Shown here in pieces: positions 1 through 9,089 of a stretch of 64,000 bases of DNA. Within the stretch, counting starts at the first letter, position 1, and every line of letters begins with the position of its first letter. Source of the stretch: Sphingomonas yabuuchiae (lineage in GTDB: Bacteria > Pseudomonadota > Alphaproteobacteria > Sphingomonadales > Sphingomonadaceae). A model generated the notes under the pieces. It was not told the origin of the DNA, did no database searches, and saw only the letters and a list, made by a program, of their open reading frames with translations. Position numbers and translations under genes: made by a program. Location of the stretch: positions 46,558 to 110,557 of the forward strand of contig NZ_JACHNX010000011.1 in the NCBI RefSeq assembly GCF_014199595.1, given 5' to 3'.

Positions 1-2
1 GC

Positions 3-161
3 GTCGCCAGCGACGACGTCATCGTCAACATCCTGGCCCGCCGGCGCGAACCGCCGCGACCGCTGACTATTGTCACGCCAGAAGATCTGGCGCTGCGCCA
101 TCCGCCCCGTGCCGACTGCAACCGCTATGACAGCCTGCGAGGTCTCCATGCAGCGGCATGA
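3..161 (+). CDS. istA: IstA transposase, C-terminal fragment (cut by the window edge)
   Basis: Frame 3 is open from the window edge to a TGA at 159-161. It encodes the last 52 or so residues of an IS21-family IstA transposase, including a YDSLR motif near the C terminus that is common in this family. IstA is the DDE transposase that works with the IstB ATPase. Its stop codon lies inside the istB start region, so the two genes overlap by 14 bases, the usual arrangement in IS21 elements. The catalytic domain lies outside the window. Confidence 0.75.
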   Translation, partial: VASDDVIVNILARRREPPRPLTIVTPEDLALRHPPRADCNRYDSLRGLHAAA

Positions 162-876
162 GATGATGACGGCCATGGCCGAGTTGGGGCTGAAGGGCAT
201 GGCTGGCGCCTTCGACGAGGCGGTCACTACCGGTCTCCAGCGCAAGCGCACGACCATGGAGGTCCTGACCGACCTGCTGCGTGCCGAGGCGACGCACCGC
301 CATGCAGCCTCGGTCCGTTACCGGATGTCGGCCGCCAGGTTACCCGCGGTGAAGGACCTAGACGCCTTCGTCTTCGGCGACACTCCCATCAACGAGGGAC
401 TGGTGCGCTCGCTGTACAGCGGCTCGTTTCTTCCGGGCCAACGCAACGTCGTGCTGGTCGGTGGAACGGGTACCGGCAAGACGCATCTCGCCACCGCCAT
501 CACTGCCAATGTGGTACGAGCCGGCGCCCGCGGACGCTACTTCAACACAGTGGACCTGGTGAACCGGCTCGAGGAGGAAACGCGCCTCGGCAAGGCCGGC
601 ACGCTGGCGGCCCAGCTTTCGCGCCTCGATCTCGTGGTGCTCGACGAGCTTGGCTACCTGCCGTTTGCACGCTCGGGCGGTCAACTGCTCTTCCACCTCG
701 TCAGCAAGCTCTACGAGAAGACCTCGGTCATCGTCACCACCAACCTGGCCTTTGGTGAGTGGCCGACCGTCTTTGGCGACCCCAAGATGACCACCGCGCT
801 GCTCGACCGCATTACCCACCATTGCGACATCGTCGAAACCGGCAACGACAGCTGGCGCTTCAAACATCGAAGCTGA
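148..876 (+). CDS. istB: IstB, AAA+ ATPase helper of IS21 transposition
   Basis: IstB is an AAA+ ATPase of 242 residues that loads on DNA and recruits IstA for IS21 transposition. The Walker A motif GGTGTGKT is at about residues 105-112. The Walker B segment [11 protein letters not shown] is near residue 160. I place the start at the ATG at 148 and not at the upstream start at 70, because family members begin at the MQRHE-like N terminus and because this start overlaps the istA stop. The length is normal for the family and no frameshift is seen, so the helper gene looks intact. Confidence 0.92.
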   Translation: MQRHEMMTAMAELGLKGMAGAFDEAVTTGLQRKRTTMEVLTDLLRAEATHRHAASVRYRMSAARLPAVKDLDAFVFGDTPINEGLVRSLYSGSFLPGQRNVVLVGGTGTGKTHLATAITANVVRAGARGRYFNTVDLVNRLEEETRLGKAGTLAAQLSRLDLVVLDELGYLPFARSGGQLLFHLVSKLYEKTSVIVTTNLAFGEWPTVFGDPKMTTALLDRITHHCDIVETGNDSWRFKHRS

Positions 877-901
877 AGCCTGGGGCACCGGCAGAGAACG
901 C

Positions 902-960
902 TTCGTGCTGGTTGCGCCTCCGGTCGGGCTACGCCCGCCCTACGCCGCAACCAGCACGAA
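902..960. repeat. Perfect 15-bp inverted repeat inside the IS21 right end
   Basis: Bases 902-916 and 946-960 form a perfect 15-bp inverted repeat around a 29-base loop, between the istB stop and the terminal repeats. It may act as a terminator or as a barrier to readthrough across the element end. No T-tract follows. Confidence 0.6.
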
Positions 961-997
961 CAGTGCGCCCGTCATACCCGTTACGCTGCTCGACGAA

Positions 998-1049
998 GGG
1001 GGTCCCTTTTGCACGCCGATAGGGGGTCCTTTTTGGACGCCGATTGACA
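998..1049. repeat. IS21 right-end terminal repeats
   Basis: Two related segments carry GGGGGTCC followed by a T-run and ACGCCGAT, at about 998-1020 and 1022-1045. They are followed by TGACA at the outer edge. Repeated subterminal sites of this kind bind the IS21 transposase. No matching left end is in the window. Confidence 0.65.
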
Positions 1050-1064
1050 CCGGTACGTCGTAGC

Positions 1065-1418
1065 TCATTGGGACGTCACCGTCTGGTAGCGCGTGTCGAG
1101 CTGGTAGCGTGCCGTCGTTCCATCTGACTTAGAGACGGTGAGGCTGTAGCCATGTTTCGTTTGACGCGTCCGGATGCCGACGCCGATGCAGCTGGGGAAC
1201 ACGCCACCGATCGCGAGATGCTGCCAGAGCTTCGTAATTGGTGGCACACAGGCGGGATAGGTCGTCGGCGAGCCCGGTGTCGCGAGACACAGAACGACCT
1301 GACAACCCCAGTCGGACGCGCGTGCCGGCTGTGGCACCGCGATCGCCAACACGCCGGCAAGGGGGATCACGACGCCCGCTGCGCTCTGCGAGATCGTCTT
1401 GAGAGTCCGTGCCAGCAT
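1065..1418 (-). CDS. Small secreted protein of conjugation-gene type
   Basis: This protein of about 117 residues has a clear signal peptide ending near ARA, then a mature part with several cysteines, starting SDWGCQVVLCLATPG and containing a CVPPI..LW segment. Proteins of this appearance are often found in conjugative transfer clusters of proteobacteria, but I do not know a function. A strong Shine-Dalgarno AGGAGGT precedes two adjacent ATG codons at 1421 and 1418; I chose the second. The start overlaps the stop of the upstream M15 gene, so the two are translationally coupled. No other tra genes lie to the left because an IS21 element ends there. Confidence 0.7.
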   Translation of the reverse strand: MLARTLKTISQSAAGVVIPLAGVLAIAVPQPARASDWGCQVVLCLATPGSPTTYPACVPPITKLWQHLAIGGVFPSCIGVGIRTRQTKHGYSLTVSKSDGTTARYQLDTRYQTVTSQ

Positions 1419-2209
1419 CATCCACCTCCTTGAAGCGAACGAGGACCGGTCGTCGCGAAGACGTCCCACGCCGCAGGTCTCGGCTCGGCAACCGACCCCT
1501 CGGGGACCGCGTCCAGCTGCCTGGTTCCGGCGGGTTGCTGCCCGCTACCGTTCCGCGCGACGTCCAAGAACCAGTCTTCGCCGTCCTCGATGTGCTGCGT
1601 CCGGTCTATGGTCTGTCCCGGGCGGGCGAACGCGACGTGCCAGTGATTGGAATGCCCTTGATCGCCTGGGCCAAGGAGCTCGATGATCCGGATGCCGTGC
1701 TGGGCCATCAGTGCCCGGATCCGGCAACGATCGATCGTCCCGACGCCGCCAGCCGGCACGAAGTCGACGGCTTGTCCGACTTTGTGCCAGCTGTAGCGGG
1801 CCCCATATGTCGCATTCGCCGGTCGGATCGTATCGGTGACGCGGGCGCCGAACGCCTTGCGAAGCAGGCTGACCACATCTGATACGCTTTCGGTACCGGC
1901 GAGCGGCGATCCGCGGCCGCCATCGCCGACACGCGCGAGACTGCATGGATCAAACACCGTCGATGGAGTGACCCCGAAGGTCGTAAAATGGCGCCCCGCG
2001 ATCTGGAGCGGACCCGCGGTGAAGTCGGCCCTGAGGGCGAGAAGGTCGCGTACCGTCGCTTCCGCATCCGCGAGGTTCTGCGGCTCTCGCAGCAAGGTAG
2101 CGCCGCTGATCACGGCAACCGGAAAGGACCCCGCCGAGATTGGCTGAGCGGGTCCAACCATGGCTGCGCAGAGCTGGATTGCCTTCGCTGTGAGTGCCGC
2201 TGGAAGCAT
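1418..2209 (-). CDS. Peptidase M15 domain protein with a VirB1-like front lacking the catalytic segment
   Basis: The C-terminal half has the zinc peptidase M15 signature: YSWHKVGQAVDF supplies His and Asp ligands and NHWHVAF supplies the third ligand. The family cleaves D-Ala peptide cross-links in the cell wall. The N-terminal 90 or so residues resemble the end of a VirB1 lytic transglycosylase: LREPQNLADAEATVR, then GPLQI, then STVFDPC. The usual Glu-Ser catalytic segment is missing, replaced by a short stretch. GGAG lies 7 bases before the ATG at 2209. It is coupled to the downstream secreted-protein gene. It may open the wall during conjugation; this role is inferred. Confidence 0.7.
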   Translation of the reverse strand: MLPAALTAKAIQLCAAMVGPAQPISAGSFPVAVISGATLLREPQNLADAEATVRDLLALRADFTAGPLQIAGRHFTTFGVTPSTVFDPCSLARVGDGGRGSPLAGTESVSDVVSLLRKAFGARVTDTIRPANATYGARYSWHKVGQAVDFVPAGGVGTIDRCRIRALMAQHGIRIIELLGPGDQGHSNHWHVAFARPGQTIDRTQHIEDGEDWFLDVARNGSGQQPAGTRQLDAVPEGSVAEPRPAAWDVFATTGPRSLQGGG

Positions 2210-2500
2210 GATGCTCCGTCCATCTGGTGCAGTCCAAATAAACTCTAAAACGAAAATGACGCAAGATGGAAATTCGGCAGAGTCGCTTTAACGGCCTTCC
2301 TGGGTGCCGGCGGTTGCGTGGTCAGGCCGGTCTTCGACGCGCACCGTGTTGCTCGGAGCCTATGGTTGACCTACAGAATTCGCGCCCGGCACACGGTGGC
2401 GCTGGCGCCGTTCATCGAGAGGAGGGCAGGGGTGGGAAAAGTCGTCGCGTTCCTCGCGGAATGCCAAGGATCGGCGACGATCGACGATCAGAAGGCCGCC
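2210..2500. other. Divergent intergenic region
   Basis: About 290 bases lie between the minus-strand M15 gene and the plus-strand resolvase-like gene. It probably holds promoters for both directions. A plus-strand reading frame stays open from 2318, so the resolvase-like protein could start earlier, but the upstream residues do not look like a conserved domain. Confidence 0.3.
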
Positions 2501-3040
2501 ATGAACTCCGAGGCGCTCATCGTCGTTGCGGGCCGTCAGAGCTTCAACAAGCTGGGCGATCTGCTCGCACGCAGCGGTCTCCAACTTGAGGCCGGCGACA
2601 GGGTCGTGGTTTATGATCTGTCGTGTATCACACTTTCCACCCCGACGTTGATCCGCCTTATCGACCGGATGCTCCGCCGCGGCATCGCGTTCGAGATCGT
2701 AGCGGCGGGCGTTGTCATCGAACCCGCACCTGACGACAAGCTTCACGCGCTGATCCGCGCCCTTGATGGGCACCATCGTTATTTGCACGGGTTAAAAACA
2801 CATCCCGAGACAGCGTCGCGGGGGCGCAAACGGCTTCTCGACCCAGATGATCTGCCTGCGATCAAATCGAGGCTGGAGTCACCGGGGGCGACGGCAACCG
2901 ATGTCGCCCAGGAGCTACGCGTGTCGCGCTCCACCTTGTTCAACTTTCTCGAACGGTACGATCCCGACCGGGTCAGAAGGAGCAAGAAGATCAGCGACGG
3001 GGGTGATGAGGATATTAGAAAGCAGCGTCATCTCGCGTAA
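2501..3040 (+). CDS. Resolvase-like DNA-binding protein without the catalytic serine region
   Basis: The protein (179 residues from the ATG at 2501) resembles the C-terminal two thirds of a serine recombinase. A strand-helix region, GDRVVVYDLSCITLSTPTL onward, matches the core of the resolvase fold. A helix-turn-helix follows near residues 130-160 (ATDVAQELRVSRSTLFNFL). The N-terminal Tyr-x-Arg-x-Ser catalytic motif is absent, so strand cleavage is unlikely and a regulatory or structural role is more plausible. AGAAGG precedes the chosen start by 5 bases; a longer frame opens at 2318. Its 3' end overlaps the convergent XRE gene by 126 bases. Confidence 0.6.
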   Translation: MNSEALIVVAGRQSFNKLGDLLARSGLQLEAGDRVVVYDLSCITLSTPTLIRLIDRMLRRGIAFEIVAAGVVIEPAPDDKLHALIRALDGHHRYLHGLKTHPETASRGRKRLLDPDDLPAIKSRLESPGATATDVAQELRVSRSTLFNFLERYDPDRVRRSKKISDGGDEDIRKQRHLA

Positions 3041-3196
3041 CGTCACGCAGTCTGACGTCGCGCCCATGATATCCTTGATGCGCTGCACGGAAAGTGTCGC
3101 CCGCGCCGCCAGGACTTCAACAGAGAGCCCGGATCGATCTGCCAGCGCCGCGATCCTCAGACCGAAGCGACGTCGCATCGCTTTACCATCGCTCAC
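2915..3196 (-). CDS. Small XRE-type helix-turn-helix protein
   Basis: The central segment RIAALADRSGLSVEVLAARATL, followed by a VTLREMTLLSNIL helix, fits a Cro/C1-type DNA-binding domain. I place the start at the GTG at 3196 because GGAG lies 7 bases upstream; a TTG at 3265 would add 23 residues and an ATG at 3178 would remove six. The length of about 93 residues suits a small repressor. The last 126 bases overlap the convergent resolvase-like gene, which is unusual but both frames carry recognisable domains outside the shared part. Target unknown. Confidence 0.5.
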   Translation of the reverse strand: MSDGKAMRRRFGLRIAALADRSGLSVEVLAARATLSVQRIKDIMGATSDCVTLREMTLLSNILITPVADLLAPSDPVGIVPFEKVEQGGARHA

Positions 3197-3344
3197 GCCG
3201 ACACTCCATACGATAGACCAGATACCGCTTTGTCCGGTTGCTCGAAGCAGTCGATTGCTACCCAATTGGATTTAGGAGGCCAGCGTAAAAGGAACAACGC
3301 CGTGTTTGGATGCAAGAAGCGATTAATTCGGAGTGATTAGGTTC

Positions 3345-3593
3345 CTAGTCGTTGTTCGGACGAAGCAAATCCCACACATCGGTGTCGAGAACTTCGGCAA
3401 TCTTCGCCATGAGATCGAGCGTCGGATTGGCCTGTGCGCGCTCGACCTGCGAAATGTAGGCGGCCGTGCTGCCGGTCCGCTCGGCGAGTTGGGCTTGCGT
3501 CATGTTGTGAGCAAGGCGACGCTGTTTGAGCCTTCCGCCGAAAAGCTCGGCGAGAGGCAGCCTGACGTTATCGGCGATGATTACCTTTGGCAT
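3345..3593 (-). CDS. XRE family transcriptional regulator
   Basis: This is a compact 82-residue Cro/C1-type regulator. The helix-turn-helix reads RLKQRRLAHNMTQAQLAERTG, with the recognition helix STAAYISQVERA, and then the conserved PTLDLMAKIAEVLDTDVWDLL. The ATG at 3593 starts the canonical domain and the protein is the usual size for a single-domain XRE repressor. It is alone on its strand, next to a second small XRE gene and a resolvase stub, as is common at the edges of mobile islands. Its operator is unknown. Confidence 0.85.
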   Translation of the reverse strand: MPKVIIADNVRLPLAELFGGRLKQRRLAHNMTQAQLAERTGSTAAYISQVERAQANPTLDLMAKIAEVLDTDVWDLLRPNND

Positions 3594-4096
3594 GATGCAG
3601 CGCTACCAAGTTTTTCGTGTAAGTCCCACAGTCTGCATCGAGGCGCGGCGCTCAACGCAGGATCACGGCAAGGCTGGGCCACGCCCGCAGGACGCCACGC
3701 TTCGTCAATGCTCTTGCGGCGCACGTTGGGTCCAGTGGGCCGCTAGACCGATGTCGTTGTCCAGCCCGTCCGGTAGTCAAAAAAGCTCCGGTCGGGCTAG
3801 GCGAGTGCCGCTCTCGTGTTCGACATAGCGCGCTGCGATCCGGAGGCCATGTGAGGCGGCGAACGCATCCAGCGCGGCGCGAGCGCGGTTGGCGTCCTGT
3901 TCAGCGATCGATGCGCGGAGATAGGCCCGGACGAACGTACCTCAGTGCTTGATGAACGGTCTTGTTATGTCCAGTCCTTTTTGAACGTCGTTTGACGGAA
4001 ACGAGACTGAGCGCGCTCCAGTCTTTCAGAGGTATGCCCAAAAGACTGGCTGGGTCGATTTGCTAAGTTTGGCTTCTTAGGGAACGCCGCGAGGGA
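3594..4096. other. Gene-poor stretch with a recombinase stub
   Basis: About 500 bases separate the XRE gene from the helicase gene. Apart from the resolvase fragment at 3777-3941 I see no coding sequence. It is probably a scar of past insertions. Confidence 0.4.
3777..3941 (-). pseudogene. Serine recombinase N-terminal fragment
   Basis: The minus-strand frame encodes about 54 residues typical of the start of a serine resolvase. It begins FVRAYLRASIAEQDANRAR and ends with YVEHESGTRLARPELF, including the catalytic Arg-x-Ser in RAS. A stop codon lies immediately before the fragment, so the start codon is lost. Another stop follows PELF, where family members continue for over 100 residues. It is therefore a remnant cut at both ends. 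It is on the opposite strand to the resolvase-like gene at 2501-3040, which lacks just this part. Confidence 0.7.
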
Positions 4097-7000
4097 CTAC
4101 GCCGGACGAAAGCGCCGTGACACGGTGGGGTTAGCCGAACCGGTGTTGAGCGCGTAGTCGCTCCGGCGTGCTTTTCGGCTAAGTGTATGTGCCGACGGAG
4201 TGATCGCAAGCTCAAAGCCCGCTGGGTCGATCCAAACAACCTCATTATCCCGCAGTACGGGTACCACGGCATAGTGCCCGCGTTGTCCGTTGGTGCCGGT
4301 CAGCACGGCGTCAAACTGCGCAGTCGGCTTGTCCTCGGTGGCCTTCCTGGCGAGTGACCTCTGCCACTCGAGGAAGCGCTGCGGATCGATGAACGCGTCC
4401 GGTTCGAGGGCTGGTTCAGCAGATGTCAGCCAGCGATTAAAGTCGGCGCGGCGGTTCGCGCCTTCATCCCGTGTCTTCGCCAAACCCTGAGATAGACAGA
4501 AGGCGATGAATGGATCGTGCGTACCCCAGCGTAGGAGTTCCCGTGCCCAAAAGCCGAACCACGGAAGACCGGTCGTAGCCTTCCAATCACTCAAGCTAGG
4601 GATGGCTAACGGATCGGCTGCCCCCAGCGACCAAGCCTGCGCAACGACGGCTCCCAACGCCATACCAAGACGGTATTCGAGGTTGTCGGCGACGAAACGC
4701 TGCCAAGATCGCAGTTGATCGGGGGCAGGGGGTGTTACATCAGGTTCGTTGAGGCACCACCCAAGGACGTCATTCCAGCGGTCAAGCAGACGCTCATCGG
4801 TATCGGTCCGGCGGACGCGGAAACCGTAGCCGCGATCGTCCTTGATGAGATCGCCGATCCGCTCGAACACGTCGATCCGTTCTTCTGGACTAGCGGTCCC
4901 GTAGTTTACCGCCTTGCTGATTTCCGCAAGTATCGCGGTCGCTACTCCCTCGAACCGGCGACCAATCACCGGTGTGAAGCCAAATTGGTAGAGGCGAGTG
5001 CGTTCGGCACGGTCAGGGTAGAGCTGGGTGACTACGCCGGAACCGCGACGAATAAATGCTTGTTCAAGCCATGCTTCTTGGGCGGTTGCTGTTGCGCTGA
5101 ACGTGCGCTCCCAAACGCTTTTCAGATGTGCCTCGATCTGCGCGCGCGACATTGCAGCAGTATCGCTTTGCTGAAGTTCCTCCACGGCCGCCAACGCCAA
5201 GCCATCAAGCTCATCCATGGCATCCGCAAGTCGGGCACGAGGGTCGGTCGCTCCAGTGCCGGCTGCTGCGCTGACGGTCGTGGGCGCCGTCGCCTCGAGC
5301 CAGTTGAGGAAGTCGTCTGGCGATACCTGCAGCAGCCGATGCGCGCGATCCCAGATCAGTTCCAGCAGCATCGCCAGGGGGCTGGGCACACTATCGGCAT
5401 CACGCTCTTCTATTACAAGCGCATCACGCAGCTGGTCGTATTCCGTACTCAAGGTTGCCAGCTGACGACGCTGTATGGGGCGGCTCGCAGTGGCAGTGGT
5501 TGAAATTTGGCGGGGCAGAGCGACCAGGGTCAGTCCTTCAATCCCTCGCGATGCACCAGGTCGCCCAGCGCGTCCGGCAAGATTGCGAAACTCCGCCGTA
5601 CTAAGCGGAGCGATGATCTGCTCCTCCTCGACTGGATCCCACGATGTGCGCTTCAGTGAGGTCAAAAATATGAGATCGAACGGAAGATTCACACCCTCCG
5701 TCAATGTCGCCGTCGCGACCGTTATCGGGCAAATACGCTGATCGATCATCTCCACCATCAACCGACGGAGACGCTGCGGCATCTGACCGTGGCTGGTGGC
5801 AATTCCCCGTTCCAACAGGAAAAGCTCGAAGCTATCGGCTCCACAATAGTCCTGACAAGCGGCTCGCGCCTCGTCAAAGCGCTCACCACGGCGGCCCCGG
5901 GGCGGCGTAAAATTGACGATCGCCTGCCAAGCTGGCAGCTCAAGCGCTTCTTTGTACCAGCGCATCGTTTGTTCGGGCTCTTGCGCGACCGAGATCAGGA
6001 TGCGCTGATCCTCCTCTACGAGATGCAGGGCGGTCCACAAAACGCTCAACGTGTTGAAGCGATTGAGGCTGTTGCGCCACTGCGAGCGAAGCTGAGGCAT
6101 CGGTGCAACGCGGAGGGGAAGATACACCGGGTCTTCCTCGCCCCGGAGGTAAAGCGGGCGGCCGTTCATGAGGTCGAGCAGGATACGACCTGATGCGTTC
6201 GTTGCGGTCTCCAGCACCCCGATAACCTGGCGGGTGCTGCGATAGCGGACGCCAACGGCCTGAGCATCCCCGCGGCCTTCGATCCAGCGCGCAACGGGCT
6301 GTGCGGCCCCCCCCTGCAACGGCGGTGAGCGCGATGCGTACGACCTCCGGCTGTCGCGCGACGATACGCGAAACCAGCGTCTCGAGCCGGATGGCCCGAT
6401 TGCTATGCTCCGCGAAGCTTACGCGGGTGGACTCGTCAGCGTCGGGTACGACCTGATGGGCTTCGTCAATAATGAGGAGTTTGATGCGCGCTATGAGGAT
6501 GGGCCCGAGATAGCGCATCAACGCGTCAGCCTTCTCGACCGTAGCGATAAGCACCACCGGACGGTCGGTCGTCAGCCAGGCATCCGTGATGCCCCAGTCG
6601 GCGCCACCATACAGACCCGTAATCAGGCACTCTCGACCAAGCTCCGAGGTCAGTTTCGCCTCGACCTCGTTCGCCAGCGCGCGAGAGGGAACGATATAAA
6701 GCGCCAACGGTCCGATCGCTGCGGGCTCCGCACGCAGGAGCAATTCTTTGACGATCGCCATGTTGGCCACCAACGTCTTGCCTGATCCGGTCGGCGTGCA
6801 AAGCGCGAAGGAGTCGTCGCGTAGTAGCCGTTCCAGTCCCTGCAGCTGCGATGTCCAAAGGATACCGCGCCCGCGACTGAATTGGTCACGCGCGTAATCG
6901 GTGAGCTTGGAAAGCCGCTCTGGCCGGAGCACAGCTAATGCGCGCAGGGGTTTGTAGATGGAGGCGGCAACGAAGCGATCGGCCACATCCCGGATCAGGG

Positions 7001-7733
7001 AAAGAACGAGCGCTGCATCGTCGCTGAAGGTCCGAGCTGCCATCTCGTCGAGCGCGCGCAACTTGGCCATTGCGCGATCCAGGCGTGGATCGTCACCGCG
7101 GCGGAGGCAGTCGGCGATGAGGCCGACAGTGCGAACTAATTCGATGGTGAAGTACCAGGTGACGCGATCGCCATCCTCGCCGGCTTCGTCGGATTCGAGG
7201 AGCGCGGTTGCGAGCAACGTTCCCTGGTCAGGCTGGGTGAGATGTGGGTGCTCGCTCCAGAAATTAGCGGCGCGCGCGATGACATCGTCGAAGTCGGCGC
7301 GCAGGAAGGCAGCGAGCAGGCTGACCCCATCCTGATCGGACGGCACCTGGGCGAGCAAGCCGGCTGCCATCGCCGGCAAACCGCCAAGTTGGTAGGCACC
7401 GGCCGCGAGCAATTCGATTGGTACGATCGTGCGCAGGCCGTCATCTGCCCGCGCCAACCACTCAAGCAGTTCGCCCGTGCGGCGATAGCAGTCGATAGCG
7501 CCAGGGCACGTCGGCCCATCCACTGTGCGGAAAATGTGCGCCGCATGAAGAAGACGGCGCGCGTCACTCAGCTGACTCTCAGACTCACGCGCCGACCAAT
7601 GGATCGTGGGAACCTGCCAGGTCGTCTGCAAGCAACGCACGAAGGCGCGAGCCTGTGGGCGGGATAACGCGTTTTCGATGGCCAGCGAAGTGCGAACTTG
7701 CTCTGCGACGGCACGCCGCATCTCTTCGGACAT
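4097..7733 (-). pseudogene. hamB: Hachiman HamB-like SF2 helicase, frameshifted at a G8 tract
   Basis: Two overlapping frames together encode one superfamily 2 helicase of about 1,211 residues. The first (7733 downward) has a long N-terminal region, Walker A TPTGSGKT at about residues 313-320 and DEAH at 423-426. It leaves frame just after motif III (LTAVAGG). The second frame carries TATLTEGVNLPF and the motif VI segment FRNLAGRAGRPG. The switch is at eight C at 6308-6315 (eight G on the coding strand); seven would restore one frame. It starts 4 bases after the HamA-like gene ends, matching the HamA-HamB order of Hachiman/AbpAB defence. A true mutation, phase variation or a sequencing error are all possible. 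Confidence 0.65.
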
Positions 7734-7737
7734 GGCG

Positions 7738-8694
7738 TCAGGGCTTCCACATAGAGGTATACAGCCCGTCGATCAGCGCCTCACCGCCTTCAAGGATCAA
7801 CTCGACAACCTGCAAGTCATGCGGGGCGGTGTAGTCTGCCGGCGGCTTCTTCCACGGGATCAGCACATTCAGTTTCTTGCGGGTCGCTGCGGCGTTGCCG
7901 GCGATCACAACGAGGTTCGTCCGAGCAAGCGTGGGTACGGTCGCGGTGATCGCGGCGTCCATGGACGCAATGGCGGTCGCATGATTCACGGGATCCCGCA
8001 GCTCCAGCAGGCGCTGCAGCTGACGCAAGCCCTTCGGAACGACGCTATCCCGATTCACCTCAAACCAAATGCCACGACCGTTGTGGACATTCTTGCCCGT
8101 AGTCGGATCTTTCAGGTTCTTCTCGCCATGGAGGAGGGCGGCGACGGCCGAGTTGGTAAGGGAGGCGCGCCACTTTGCTTCCCCGACGATGACCCGGACC
8201 ACGTTCCCGGCCGCGTCGAGCCGTACCCCGACGAAGTCGGAACCGAAGCGACCGAATACCTGGCGCTTGCGGGATGGATCGTAGCGAAGGTCCCACAGAT
8301 AGCTCTCCACATCGGCATGGAAGCGGAAAAGGAAGATCGGGACCGACCACTGATGCTCGCCGACGAGTTCCTCTGCATAGGCCTGGGTTACCAAGCCGGC
8401 GACTACTTCGCCAAATAGGCCACGCCGGGCGACGGCCGGCAGGCAGTCTGGATAGCAGGCATGGGCTCCCGCCGCCCCAGCGTCCGGGTGAAGGTCGATG
8501 CCGACCTGCTTATGAAAATGTTCGCGCGCGTCGAGATGAGCTGACTCAAAATACGGGCGAAGAGCGTCGATCAGACTCTTGTCGATTGGCTTGATCTGTT
8601 CGAGCAGGAGGTGACCGTAGCGATCTTCGATCGTCCCGTTGGCATCGAGCCACGCCTCAAGTGCGGCAGATGGGGGCGGTTCGGTGTGCACCTC
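7738..8694 (-). CDS. hamA: HamA-like nuclease (DUF1837 type) of a Hachiman/AbpAB-like system
   Basis: The protein of about 318 residues has the features of the HamA/AbpA nuclease. A GLFGEVVAG helix is followed by VPIFLFRFHADVES, then GSDFVGVRLD and VIVGEAKWR, where SD and EAK fit a PD-(D/E)XK active site. In Hachiman, HamA is the DNA-cutting effector held by the HamB helicase that senses damaged DNA. The helicase gene follows after 4 bases, which supports the pairing. I chose the GTG at 8694 because TAGG lies 7 bases upstream; a GTG at 8751 would overlap vapC. The family call rests on motifs read by eye and could instead be a related nuclease-helicase system. Confidence 0.6.
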   Translation of the reverse strand, partial: EVHTEPPPSAALEAWLDANGTIEDRYGHLLLEQIKPIDKSLIDALRPYFESAHLDAREHFHKQVGIDLHPDAGAAGAHACYPDCLPAVARRGLFGEVVAGLVTQAYAEELVGEHQWSVPIFLFRFHADVESYLWDLRYDPSRKRQVFGRFGSDFVGVRLDAAGNVVRVIVGEAKWRASLTNSAVAALLHGEKNLKDPTTGKNVHNGRGIWFEVNRDSVVPKGLRQLQRLLELRDPVNHATAIASMDAAITATVPTLARTNLVVIAGNAAATRKKLNVLIPWKKPPADYTAPHDLQVVELILEGGEALIDGLYTSMWKP

Positions 8695-8699
8695 ACAAC

Positions 8700-9089
8700 C
8701 TACCGGATAGTCACGATCTTCACGGCCACGTCGCCTGCTATGTCGCGCCACGCTTTGTCGGCGGTGTACGCCGCGACGCCGAGGCGTTTGGCCAAAGCGA
8801 GGCAGAAGCGATCGCCCAGCGACAACCCGGCCGATGAGGTGGCAGCGCGCAGGTTACCGGCATCCCAGGCGAGCGCATCATCCGCCGCGACGACGGTATA
8901 GGGCAGGGCCGCCAGCATCGCCCGCACGTCGTCAAGCGGCGCGCCTAGATGAACAAAGTGGCTGATGACCTCCGCCTGATTGATCGCGCACACTGAGGCA
9001 TCCGCAATCACGCTGCCGACCTTGCTGGCACCGCGCTCGCCTTTCAACAGTGCGAGGATCGCCGAGACATCGAGAACGACATGGGTCAT
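8700..9089 (-). CDS. vapC: VapC-type PIN-domain ribonuclease toxin
   Basis: This is a 129-residue PIN-domain protein. The acidic residues expected for metal binding are visible: VLDVSAILALL at the N terminus, NQAEVISHF in the middle and LGDRFCLALAK towards the C terminus. VapC toxins cut specific tRNAs or rRNA when free of antitoxin. The ATG overlaps the stop of the AbrB-type antitoxin gene by 4 bases, the normal order for VapBC. The stop is 5 bases before the start I give for the HamA-like gene, so the toxin pair may be co-transcribed with the defence genes. It is clearly paralogous to the pair at 37.4-38.0 kb. Confidence 0.9.
   Translation of the reverse strand: MTHVVLDVSAILALLKGERGASKVGSVIADASVCAINQAEVISHFVHLGAPLDDVRAMLAALPYTVVAADDALAWDAGNLRAATSSAGLSLGDRFCLALAKRLGVAAYTADKAWRDIAGDVAVKIVTIR

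Larger units (their letters stand above)
1..1049 (+). mobile_element. IS21-family insertion sequence, right part
   Basis: The window opens inside an IS21-family element. It contains the end of istA, a complete istB and a terminal region. The right end appears to be at about 1049, where the outer sequence reads TGTCAATCGGCG when read inward from the end. Just inside it are two copies of a GGGGGTCC-containing repeat, typical of the multiple terminal transposase-binding repeats of IS21 elements. The left end is outside the window. The boundary is inferred from the repeat pattern and not from a target duplication. Confidence 0.8.

Noticed and set aside
358..888. A 176-residue minus-strand frame opposite istB
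   Set aside because: Antisense shadow of istB.
6308..6315. Programmed ribosomal frameshift as the explanation for the split helicase
   Set aside because: A run of G could allow slippage, but no downstream stem-loop or slippery heptamer typical of such sites was recognised, and HamB is not known to use one; mutation, phase variation or sequence error are simpler.
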